A stretch of 64,000 nt of DNA from Symbiodinium microadriaticum (Eukaryota > Sar > Dinophyceae > Suessiales > Symbiodiniaceae). A program made the translations under genes and the position numbers. Where the stretch lies: assembly GCA_001939145.1 (NCBI GenBank), contig LSRX01000798.1, positions 252,065 to 316,064 on the forward strand. The letters run 5' to 3'. Under the pieces are notes generated by a model, which made no database searches, was not told where the DNA came from, and worked only from the letters and a program-made list of their open reading frames with translations. Shown here piece by piece: positions 1 to 11,224 of the stretch (position 1 is its first letter; every line of letters starts with the position of its first letter).

Positions 1-3000
1 GGGGGGCTTGGGGGCGGGGCGGAGGGTTTGTATTTTGGGCTTAGGGTTGAGGGAGTTTAGGGCTTAGGGTCGCAGGGTTCAGGATTTATAGATGTATAGG
101 GTTTGCGGTTTCACCGATCGGTGTTGCTTCTCTTGTATGACATGAATAGTAGAATGATGCTGTCGCTCGAGTCATGCAAGCTGTGGTCTGGGCTGTGATG
201 CTACTAAAACTCACCGCTGTTTTGGTGAAGTACATTGTGTCCTGAAACATGGAGACTGAGGATCATGTTGTCGTTCAGTACTAATCTGATTCCTGGTTCG
301 CAAACGGGCATCACGCACAGACGAAGCTGTTGATTGAGAGTTCAGGTTGAAGAAGCGCAGCAGGGTCCAACCTTTTAGATTCGGGTTTTGGCGACTTCCC
401 AAAGCCTGAATTCTATAGGCTCTTCTTTGTTCTGGTGGCGGGCCTGAGTACTTAGTTCTCCAATACCCAACCTTTAAACTTTTTGGGTTCTTAAAATAAA
501 GAAGCAATCTGAAAGTTTAACCTTTGATTTCCCTGGCTTATCGGGGAAGTAAGAGTAGCCAGAGGCAGGCTATGAATGCCTTGGTTCGCGTGTCCACAAG
601 CTATGCTTGGAGTCCCAGTAATTGATTTCAACTGTATCTGTAGCTGCCCCTGAACCTGCAGGAAAATCAAAACCCTCAACTCAGTTCGGTCCTTACACCC
701 CAGTGTCCATTGCAACTGGTTTCCGCCAAGGAAGCTAGGCGTTGATTTGCACTACCGGAAGACATCCACGAAGGCATGGCTTACGCAACTGGCCAGCAAT
801 CATGTTTTCGTTGCTCCGTGTCTTACGATGTTGGGGTTCAGAACTGAAGGTGTTGGGACATGGGTTTGGATCAACTTGGTATTCCATTGTCTTTCTCCTG
901 TGACTCGTTCTAGTGGTGTTGTAGCTGTCATTGCGACCATTGCTGGTTTCTGTTGCCTTGTTTTTGTGTCCTCGCCCGTGAAACCTGCAATGATGCCAAA
1001 ACCCAGAACCGCAAACCCCGAACATACATGTTGTGGCCCAGCACTACGCTCGTAGGAGTGTCTGCTTGCACAGTATTTTGGAGTCACGGGTGGGTTCTTG
1101 TTGCTTGCAGCTTTGAGCATGCGGCTCTTGAGAACAGCTGTTAAGCCAAGCACTGCTCACTCTTAACTCTTAACCCTCAATGCAGTCAGCGCTAAATGCG
1201 CACTGCCGTGAAGGAAGGCAAATAGCCACACACTTTCCAATTAAGCCCTAAACCCTAATCCAATCGAAACCTGAAACGCACCAAACCCTAATTAAACCCT
1301 TAAGGCCTCCACGCTAGACCCTGCACCTGAAGCCCCTGGTGCCCTAGAAAACGAAGGCAGGCAAGGGCTTCCTTGCATGCCTTGCGTATATAGTCCCTAT
1401 ATCTTTCTACGGTATGATACAGCGCAGAATTAGTTGAGAAAACCCGAACATCCAAAGCTCCCACCCAGTGTTTAGTAAGAGTTAACGGTGTAGTTTGGGT
1501 GTGTAAGAGGTGGGACTTAAGGGTGTAGTTTCCTTTTGTGAAGGGTTTAAAGTTTAGGGTGTAGACGTTGTTGCAGCGGCTTTTCGGCGCAACTTCTTTT
1601 CTCTGCAAGGGCTTAGCGGGTAAGCAGCTGTATTTGGTAAGCTTTGTATGGTGCAGTTGATGCGGCTGTTCAGAAGGGTTCTGAGCTTGGTCGTTTTGAG
1701 GAAGCACCACCCGCCAACAGTTTGTTGGCGGCAGAGGCTTTAATATAGGGGCCTTAGTATTACCTATATTATTTTGCGGGGTTCCTTATTGTAGTTATAG
1801 TACAGTAAGTATACTCTACCCCAACACCTTATTCCCATTATTAAGGCCCCTACCTTAGGCAGGCAGCTTTGGGACTCTGAAGTGCTTCCCAAGGGCATTC
1901 AATGTGATACAGTGCCCAGACGCCCCCGTGAGGAACACTGGTCACGATTAACTCCGGTCAAGGAAGCTTCAAACCTCAACGCCCGCACACATGGGTGTCA
2001 TCAAATATTTCTTGTGATGGCGACCGCCATAGAGCAAAGGAGCAGCAGAGGTACAACCGCAGATTCTGTACCCTCTCGCACGCTCAGCCTTTTTATCGTC
2101 ACACATGGCGTGAGGCTGCATAACCGCTATACCATCGCCACAGGTGCTGGTTTCAGGCTCTCCTAAGGACTCGTGTTACGAGAGCGTCTCCTTGATGGCA
2201 TCGCTCCAATCGTCTGCGTACACGGACGTTGAGCGCGGCTCCGTCTGTCACTGTTCAGGGTTGGCTTTTGTCCGGGGTTGCCCTTGGTTTCCCAGTTTCC
2301 CCCACTTGGTGTTCTCTTCTTGGCTCTAGTCTTCTTATAGGGCTCTGGATGCAGTGGCTGAACCCCCCTGTGCTCCACGCAAAACCAGCCGCAGCAGCAG
2401 GATAGCTAGCTAAGCCCAGCTAGGATACTTACTCCATGAGTACTTGAGCTTCTTACCAAGCCCCCCCCCCCCACATAAAGCTAAGGAAGGGTTAGGTTAG
2501 GTCTCGAAGGCCATAATAAAAAGAGTGTGGGCTGCAAGGTTAGAGCTGTTAGTTCCTGTGAGGGCGAAGAGGAGAAGGATGCTTCCTCCCAAGTCCCGTA
2601 AACCTAGCCTAAGCCATAATATTGTTTTCATTAACATTGGATTCTTTTAACACTGAGTTGATATTTCAGGATATTATGGTCGTGCGATACCCCTAAGCCC
2701 TGCCTTGTGCCCAGGAATATAACGGAGGGGCTGGTTCTGCATTGGAACCAGGCATCTCCGGCAGCCTTCTGGGTTCAGCGGGATCGTTCCATACTATGAC
2801 TATGAGCCATTTCCGGCGCGACATGCAATCAGGAATGACAGCTATCTATCAGATCACAAGAGTTTCCTAGGTGGTATTCGGGAAATCCCTTAAAGGGCAC
2901 CCTTCTTAACCCTACTTCTGGCTCTTTTTTAAACGCTATTGAGGGGTTCCCCAAAAATCCCCTAATCCTAACTCCCAGAGTTGAGGTTTGAGGCTTAGGG

Positions 3001-3970
3001 GCTTATGGCTTAGGACGACACGACGACACCACACCGTTGCAACGCCTCCCCAGGCAAACAAGCCACCCGTTGAAGCCATCAGGGAGTTTGTGGCGCGTTT
3101 GATATCTCTGCTTCAGGATCCGCCAAATTGCTAGAAATGCCCGACGGGAGAATAGCACCTCGAGTCTAGACCGGCTCTCTGTCCTTTCATAGCAGGCTTA
3201 GGCCAAAAACGCTCAACACGAAGACATGGGCCTTACAGCTGCACGTCGGAATCTGTCTATGACTATATAAATGAACAATCGACCCTATCAAATGCAGAAA
3301 GCCTCCCAGCATGTTTGAGCCTGCTTGCGTGTGGCGCCTTACCATTGTAGAACCCTAACAGAACCCCTTTTGCATCCGTGAACGGAACCCTCTTCTGCTA
3401 CTATACTGATCGTGAAATCATAAAGGCCCCTGTAGTAGGGGTACTGTGCTGACAGATTCTGTAGCATTGAGGGTCTGGGCGCCGGAAGACAACAACTTGG
3501 GTTTGTTGTTTGTCATCTTGCAGCATGAGCTATTAACACAAGCAATGCCAGCAACGCAGGTGGCAATGCTGGAACAGACTCCTTACACCCAGTAACCTAG
3601 TAGCAGTAAAGATTTCTTTGGGGTTTTTTCTCTTGCCAGGAAAACCCTCAGCACATTGTCACGGCGCACGACCGACTAATTGCTGCCGGCCACTGAGAGA
3701 GCGGGGGATGGCGATGCATTTAAGTTCGGGTGTCTACGATCCAGATGTTATATAGTAGCTGACATCCTTGAGCCGAAGATTTTACCCCTAAGCCGGTTTA
3801 GGGTTTAGCGTTTAGGGTAAGCCCCTAGGGCAAGCCCCTAAACCCTAAGCCCGACTTTGCTGCCTGAGGTCAATGGTGCAACAGACTTGGACGGTGTCAT
3901 CGATCAAGTTCGGCAAGAGGGCCCCTCGGCGGGGGCTTTGGAGACCACGGGGCTGAAAGTTGAGGGTCTG
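1..3970. other. Intergenic, no gene seen
   Basis: Degenerate TTTAGGG/CCCTAAA motifs at 1-110, 1140-1300, 2975-3015 and 3785-3860, with unique sequence between. Open frames of 60-136 codons overlap on both strands without coding character. Confidence 0.6.
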
Positions 3971-4062
3971 TTTAGGGTTTAGGGGCTAGGGTTTAGGGGT
4001 TTAGGGTTTAGGGGTTTAGGGTTTAGGGGTTTAGGGTTTAGGGGTTTAGGGTTGAGGGTTTG
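3971..4062. repeat. TTTAGGG/TTTAGGGG block, plus-strand G-rich
   Basis: Alternating 7- and 8-base telomere-type units form a regular 15-base period (TTTAGGGTTTAGGGG) repeated about five times. They sit between unique sequences, so the block is interstitial rather than a chromosome end. Confidence 0.85.
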
Positions 4063-4540
4063 AGGACTATAGGGTGAAGGAAGGGCTCTTGGTGCAAGAT
4101 CTAGGGCTGTAGTGATAGGCTTTTAGCTTTGGGGTTCAGACTTGATACGATTCATTTCATGGGGGTAGGATATGAGGCTAGATTGGGTGTCTGAATTTCA
4201 ATAGCAGGTGTATGAAGCGGACTTCGAGTGAACGCCGCGTGCAGGTCCCTATACCCTATACCGTGAAACCCCAGGCCCGAACCTAAAACATAAGTCCCCC
4301 GAAAGCCTGGACTCGGGGTAATCAGGCATCAAATTCAACACTAAACCCTAAACGAAGCTCTTGCCCTCGAACTGCAAAGGCCTGAAATAGCTGAACACTG
4401 CATTGGGTGCTACCAGACTAGCCGACTTTGATGTAGCGCTGCGATAGTTCGCCTCCCACCCCCCAGCGTGCTGTATGTGCCAGTGTGGTTTGAGCCTGGC
4501 AGAGTACCGAAGCCGCTGAGCGCATAGAAGACAGCTGCTG

Positions 4541-4640
4541 CTGTTGCAGCTACTGCTACTGGTAGTGGTACGGCTACGGCTACTGCTACGGCTACTGCTG
4601 CTCCTACTAGTACTCCTCCTCCTCTACTTCTACTACTAAT
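4541..4640. repeat. CTG/CTA trinucleotide tract
   Basis: CTGCTG, GCTACTGCTACT, GGCTACGGCTAC and CTCCTCCTC triplet runs, imperfect. Confidence 0.7.
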
Positions 4641-5399
4641 GCTGCTTACTTGTTGTTAGTGTTAGATATAGGATACATGTTTAAAGGCAAAACTGAGTGC
4701 TGTGGTTATTCGATTCAAGCGGCAACAGCCTCCTTCAAGCGAAGGTACCACACTTGTCGTCGAAGTCCTCCATTATGGAATCGGGCTTTACTGATCGCTG
4801 GTGGGTTTCATGAACCCTGACGTCGAACATACACATTGCGGTACTGGGCCGTTATGAAGGTCTGTAACAGCTTCGAGTTACTGGTCGGACACTCCAGACC
4901 ATTCCTTAAACCCACCCTAAACCTAACCCCTCTAAACCCTAATTCCTAATCCGTGGAAGGAAGGAGTCTGTGACAGGATTGGAAGCAATGTTTTCGCCGT
5001 GCATTTTATTGTCCAGGGAGCTCAGGGTGGCATGGGTAGCTAGGGTACAGCTGTTACAAGCCCGAGTGTGAGATGATTTGTTTGCAGGCCAGTTGAGTCA
5101 AGCTTCAGAGCAGCTAGCGGCTCTGCTTCGTCCCTATGTATATGCATAAACCAGACATGGCAGGGATCATGAGGTTCTCCGTGGAACAGTCACGGATCTT
5201 CCTCTTGGGCTGGTTGTCTCTCCGCAATCGTCGTAGATAGTACGACCGTTTGGCCATGTATTTACACTATTTCGAGCGTTTGCATTCGCACGCTCGCTAG
5301 GCCACGTGCGTTCATTGTTGTAGTGTTTATACCTGCACACTTGTCGGATGCCAGGAAGATTATCCCTGATGACGGGTTTGTAGTTTTGAGCTTCGTCCA

Positions 5400-5506
5400 G
5401 CGCTGCTGCTGCTGCTGGTGCTGCTGCTGCTGGTGCTGGTGCTATGATTGTGGTGATGTCGTTCCTGTGGATGTTGCTGTTGTCGTCGTCGTCGTCATTG
5501 GTCGTT
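5400..5506. repeat. CTG/GTG/GTC trinucleotide tract
   Basis: GCTGCTGCTGCTGCTGGTG followed by GTTGTCGTCGTCGTCGTC, imperfect triplets. A 72-codon frame across it is low-complexity Cys/Trp/Val and not credible. Confidence 0.7.
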
Positions 5507-6189
5507 TTCGCTCGTGCTCAATGTTTTTCCCGCTTTCATGAATGTCACCATGCAGTGCTACAAGCCACCCTAGAGACTAAACATCCCGAATTCAGGTTCT
5601 ACACCCAAAGTGATGGAATCTAGAATCCTGAACCCCGAACATAAATTCCGAAGGAATAACACACACCTCGCTCACGGTATCCTGCAAGTTGCATTCGGAA
5701 AGCCGGCCATGGAGGAGGATCCCTGCTAGCATTTTTCGAATCGATGGCGTCGTGGCAGTGGGCGTCACCCATTGGTTAGGGAATCTAGGATTTTGGTGGT
5801 GTTGGGTTCGTCTTGTCTGTGGCTTGCAAGCCCGTGTTCGTGCCCGGCTTCATTTTGCAGAGCTTTGCCAGTAACACAAAGGGTCCAAAAGGACACAACC
5901 GTTTAGGCCGTTTAGGTTCCAGAAGGCTGTTTTGTTTTTTCGTTTGAGGGGTGCTGTAAAGATTCTCAATGCCTCAGCCTCAAGACGGACCTGGGACTAA
6001 GGTTTGGGGGGTTTGGGTTTGTAGGAATTTTATGGCTTAGGGTTTAGGGTGTTAAACTTACGACCCAGCCATAACCGTCATTGCTCTCTCACAGGGGAGT
6101 TCTACAAGCGTTTCACGATGCTTGTTCCTTACGGGTTTTCCGTTCAACCCTTGACTTTAATAGGCTCCCGCCTGGATTTTGTAGAAATA

Positions 6190-6300
6190 AACAAACATAT
6201 GCAAGTACATACATATATCTATATATATATATATATGTATAAACACAAACGTGTACATATACTTTGTATATATACATATACATATATATCTATAACGCAC
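6190..6300. repeat. TA/ATAC microsatellite
   Basis: CATACATATATCTATATATA-type sequence with later ATACATATACATATA. Confidence 0.8.
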
Positions 6301-6413
6301 TCTAAACGACTATAAATGTGTTATTATATGGCCGTCCCTGTCGACGCCAAGTGGCGCCACCTGCGCCTTGCGGTTGACCCACGCATGGGTGTGTCACACA
6401 AAAAAGCCTACCT

Positions 6414-6514
6414 GGGACTTTCCGAAAATTAGGGTACCTTATTTTGGGGTCCTTATAATAAGGATCCTACTATTTAGGGTACGATATTGGGGTCCCCTAA
6501 CCTCGGAAACCCCC
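6414..6514. mobile_element. Family D foldback element, copy D1 (101 bp)
   Basis: The ends are GGGACTTTCCGAAAATTAGG and CTAACCTCGGAAACCCCC. The palindromic centre contains AAGGATCCTACTATTTAGGG. It is flanked by ACCT at 6410-6413 and 6515-6518. Orientation is opposite to D2 and D3. Confidence 0.65.
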
Positions 6515-7206
6515 ACCTCAACCTTCCCATTCACAGCCTAGGCCTAAGCCTGGAACCCAAAGCCTTGTAGCCAGAACTCTCGAACACGAACCCCGCCCTA
6601 TACCCTAAGCCCTAAACTCTAAACCCTAAACCCCTAAACCCTAAACCCCGAAGCCTGGAAGGATACGTAGACCCTCAAGCCATAGAGTCCCCAACCCCAA
6701 GCGAATCGTCAAGCCGTGCGCCTGCAACTCAAAGGAGGCCCGACTGGCCGTCCAGGGATTTCAGTCGCATTGTGAAGTTTAGGGCTGCCCTGGACAAGTT
6801 ACTACTCGTCAAACCCACGTACACGGCTTTTCGCTGTTCCAAACCTGAGCTGCAGGTTGAGCACCCAGCCCCAAACCCTGCCATATTTTGTCCTAAGCTG
6901 CAAGCCCCAAGCGCCGCATTCTTGCGACACACCCACACGGAGTGCACGCTGCCCCGGTGTCCAAGCATGGGTAGAGCTGCTGATGTAGACGCGTGAAGGT
7001 TACCAAAATGTACCAAAATTAATTCTTTGTTCCTCCATCCGTTATACGACAATATACTACAATGGATGGTAGTGTGCCATAATTAGTATATTAGACACAC
7101 CATAATATGCCATGTTATAGTCTACCCCAGGACACTGTTGTAACTACTAAGGCCCTACGGCCCTACAGTACTTGTTGGATCAATATAGAACCCAGAGGGT
7201 TCATAT

Positions 7207-7225
7207 TAACATGCATATGTATATG

Positions 7226-7262
<37 letters not shown>

Positions 7263-7376
7263 ATATGGATGGTCGGGCGGGGGTGAGCACATACATACAT
7301 ACATACATACATACATACGTACATACATACATACATACATACATACATACATACATACGTACATACATACATACAT
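7207..7376. repeat. (TA)n and (ACAT)n microsatellites
   Basis: TATATATATA (7231-7258) and about twenty ACAT units (7289-7376) separated by a short unique stretch. Confidence 0.95.
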
Positions 7377-7731
7377 ATCTTTTAAATTGTGGAATTGGGT
7401 CCCAAAAGAAGATCTTCCTTATCCATGGACCCTAAACCCTAAACCCTCAGTTACCCCAAAGGCTCCAAGGACTCAGACTCTGAGACTCCTTACTTGGGTT
7501 TGTTGGACCTACTTCCATAGTAGCAGTAGATGTGAATGCTCTGGGTTCCGTCTTGGCTTAGAGACGTTATGGAACCCTAAACCCTGAACCCTAAAGCCTA
7601 AACTCAAAAAAATAATTACACCTAAACTCTCCAGACTCCCCCATCTTGGACGACATTGGGTATTGCTTGCGCCCTCTGTCTCAGTAACTCCATCGATATC
7701 AGTCATTACGTTGACAAGGGCAACTGAGCCC

Positions 7732-7824
7732 TACCCATAGGCCCCTAAGTAGTTCCTTTTTGGGATTACCTTTAGGATTCTAAATATGAACCACAAAAAG
7801 GAACTACATAGGGGCCTATGGGTA
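7732..7824. mobile_element. Family A foldback element, copy A1 (93 bp)
   Basis: The terminal inverted repeats are 31 bp, starting TACCCATAGGCCCC and ending in the complement, with one mismatch. The asymmetric centre contains GGGATTACC and GGATTCTAAATATG. The element is bounded by TA on both sides, like TA-targeting MITEs. It has no coding capacity. Confidence 0.75.
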
Positions 7825-8265
7825 CACTCTAAGCTGAAAAGACAAGGAGGGTCCAAGCTGAGCATCCGGGTGCTTGGTCGATCAGCTGCGCCGGCCAAGC
7901 TCCCGAAACCCTAAACCCCTAAGCCCCTAAACCCTAAACCGTGAAACCCCTGTCAGGGTTATGGGTTCAGGGTTCAGAGAGTTTAGGGAGTTTAGGGTTG
8001 TCTGGTTCTTCTTACTGCTAGCTTCGCATTGATGGGGTCTCACATTATCTCGCCTTCATATTGGGGCACGAAAACCAACCCTAACAAATCTCACAACAAT
8101 ACACACATTGTCAGGGTCACGGTTGCACCTGCCAGCAGCCAAGTCTGAAATCATGCGGTATGCTCGTCGATACCAGAGATTCGGAGCAAGCTCCATTGGT
8201 GTTCAACTGATGGTGATGACTGTGGTGATATGTGTCCTTACAGAATTGGGCCTGAACCCCACACC

Positions 8266-8512
8266 CTAACTCTATAAACCCTAAACTCTAAGCCCTAGAC
8301 CTTGAATGCTGCAAGGCTTGAACCCTGAACTGTCCTACTCAACCCTAGAAGCCCTATCAACCCGAACCCCGAAGCCTTAAACCCTACATCCCAAAACCCA
8401 AAACCCCAAACCCAACATCCTAAAGTTCAAGACTCCTAAACCCTAAACCCTAAACCCTTAACCCTTAACCCTTAAACCCAAAACCCTAAACCCAAAAGCC
8501 GAAAGCTCAAGA
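8266..8512. repeat. Degenerate CCCTAAA block
   Basis: About 250 bp of CCCTAAA units with many variants (CCCAAAA, CCCTTAA, CCCGAAG) and short unique phrases between them. It is older looking than the block at 3971-4062. Confidence 0.75.
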
Positions 8513-9013
8513 CTCCCCTCCCTGGCCAGAGCCATCGACCAGTCAGCAGTGCATCGGCCGAGGTTTCACTCAGTGTCAGACGGACTTGGGCAGCACAAAC
8601 GGTTTATGGTTTCGGGCTTAGGGACGACATCGCATTGAGGGTTTACAGGGCTTGCAGGTTTGTTTGTGCTTTTTGTCCCGGGTTTAGGGCCCCGAACCAG
8701 AAATTCCCATAACCCTCAACCTGAGACCGCGAACTCCAGTCTGAGTCAGATGTTTGGTATCGCCAGGTGCATTGCCAGGCCCCATGAAGGCCCGATAATA
8801 AGCATGGTTTATGAACAACATCCATGCAGAGCCATCGCGAGATACTGCGGCAGGCTTGCAAAGGAACACATACCAACTGGATTGGGAGCGTCAGTGGATA
8901 ATGCTCCATGAAAAGCAAGCGGCTCTTTACCCTCCAGCATCCTATGCCGGAACTCTGGCAACCCGAATAGTTTGTACGACCATTCCTTCCAGTTCTCTCT
9001 TAAACTTCTCACC

Positions 9014-9163
9014 CAGCGACTCCAACACCCCTTGATTAAGGAATATCTCCCTAAACCCTAAACCCTAAACCCAAAACCCTAAACCCTATCTACCTTAAAC
9101 CATAGTAAGAACCCCAGTCTGACTTGTGGTATACTCCTTCATTAAGGGGTTCTGGAGTCTCTG
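9014..9163. mobile_element. Family E element E2, interrupted by a CCCTAAA block (150 bp)
   Basis: The ends CAGCGACTCCAACACCCC and GGGGTTCTGGAGTCTCTG, plus the ATTAAGGAATAT segment, match E1. About 40 bp of CCCTAAA-type repeat (roughly 9050-9087) sits inside the left arm and accounts for the extra length. The central TACCTTAAACCATAG segment continues after the block. Confidence 0.6.
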
Positions 9164-9199
9164 GGCAAAGGCCCCAGAACCCTATTCTAAGCCTTCACG

Positions 9200-11224
9200 G
9201 TTTAGGGTTTAGGGTTTAGGGTTTAGGGTCCCTGAAGTAGCCCCACGCGACTTTTGCGCTGCTTCCATTTGCCGAGGCTTTTCCTCGGACCCAAACTCAA
9301 ACCCTGGCCTAAACGAGGGCATGGGCAGTTTAGGGCTTAGGATTTAGGGCGCCAAGAGAGCCCACCACCCTTTAATTGAGCAGAATACCTCAAGGGGCAG
9401 CTTGACATCATGGTTTCTGGTATCCCTACACCCTAAACCCTAAAGGTTTAAGTGTGTAGGGTTTAGGGTGAAGTCCAGCTTTGGGTTTGCGGGGTGGAGG
9501 GTGACATGGCACAGATCCTGTTGTAAAGTTACACTTGTTCTGTTTAGGGCTGGGGGCCCGGGGCTTGTACTTATTAGCGGACGCGCAGACCCTGAACGTT
9601 AAGTTAGCCCTGTACATCACTTAAAACCTGAACCCCAAACCCTAAGCCACCTTTGGCGTGCCCAAGTGCCGCGTCTGAGAATTCCACGAATGCAGATGTT
9701 GCACCTCGGGTCATTCCGAAGAGTCTCGGAATCCCCCAGCCCTAAGGGTTTAGGTTTTAGGGTCCCTGAGCCCTAAACCCTAAACATCCCTTTAGGATCC
9801 TACTACCTTGAATCATCAAGGCTTGTCTATCCAGGATCTTGATCCACGACAGTACCCTGGACACTGATTCACATGAAGTGGGGTTAAGGGGGTTCTGGTG
9901 AATGCATATATAGGCCTCCTTATGAGTATTCGGGAGTGCATAATTTGAGTGCTCATCACGGGGATACTAGCGACAAAGATCCTCAAAAAGACCCCAAGCC
10001 CCGCACAAGACCCTCTACCGACCCCAAAACCTTCTACCCCACGGCCGCCCGAAAATGACAAGATTAAGACTCCTTCTGAAATCACAGCCCCATCACCTTT
10101 CAAGAAGGACGCGAGGTGCATCTGCAACACGGGCACCCCAAAAGGGGTAGCCTGTCCAGAACGCAGATCAGATTACGCAGTCCAGTCCTGGCGGCCAAAT
10201 GGGAGCCGGAGGTTTGGAGAACCCACAAACCCAAAAGACTAAACCCTAAATAAGCCGAAACCCCTAAACCCTAAAACCTTAAGACCCTAAACCCGAAGCC
10301 TTGCGCAACCTTCAAGGACTCGATGGCCTTGAGGATGACTGAGTTTAGGGTTTTGGGGTTCTCACGTTCAGGGCGTTTGCGGAGTTGGGAAACTTGAGGT
10401 TTGGGTTGGTTTGGGGTTCCTGACTCTCAAGTTGGGGATTGAGGGGTTTAGGGTTAGATTTTCAGGGTTTAGGGTTTAGGGTTAGGATTTAGGGGTTTAG
10501 GGATAGGATTTCAGATTAGGTTGGTGAACGAGGAGTGGGCTATTTAGAATGCCAAATACAGATCTTTCTTCCTTCAAATTCAAAAAATCTGGGTTTGGAC
10601 ATGGAATTGAAAACAATCAAAATTTCAGAAAGATAGAGATTTTAATGTTCCAGTCTTGAAAATTTTGAGAACTAAAATTCAGTTTTGAACGCTTCGCGTC
10701 GTCCGTCTCGGCCCGGCCGCACACAAAGGGGGCCAACGAACTGCTGGTGCCAATTTACTGCAGCTCACCGTCGTACGAAAATACTGAAGGGATGGGATGA
10801 GAGACAAAAAACAATAAGAGAAGGGGGCGAGGAAAAATTGGACAGCAGTGGAAAGAGACGAGGCAAAAATACAATTAAAGTGGAAAGCAGGCTCAGAAAT
10901 TCGAGCTTGAAAACAGGCCGGGAATTCACACAAATGGGCCTGTGTTTTGTGTCGAGGACTTTAGGCTTGTAGCGCATCGACGGCTGTCGCTCTCAGCCAG
11001 TCTAAGCAAGAGAAAAAACAAGACTGGCGGAAAAGCGGAAGCAACAATGGAGGGAAAGCGAAGCAAGCGGGTAGGGGAAGGAACAGGCGGGCGGGGGCCG
11101 GGAGGGGGGCAGACAACCCAGATCTATTGGATTTCACCGCAACACCTCGGAGCTCATGGGGTATATAGACAGCAACCCCCCCCCGCCTACGAAGGCACTT
11201 TGAAGAGTGGGAGGCACGGAGTAT
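9200..11224. other. Intergenic, then a unique heptamer-free stretch
   Basis: To about 10510 there are short heptamer blocks (9200-9232, 9425-9470, 10438-10502). From 10540 to 11224 the sequence is unique, purine-rich in part (AGGAAAAATTGG, GAGGGAAAGCGAAGC), with overlapping open frames on both strands that I cannot assign. Confidence 0.5.

Larger units (their letters stand above)
4063..6189. other. Intergenic with triplet tracts
   Basis: The two triplet tracts listed separately plus scattered heptamer relics (4340-4360, 4905-4945). No credible gene. Confidence 0.55.
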
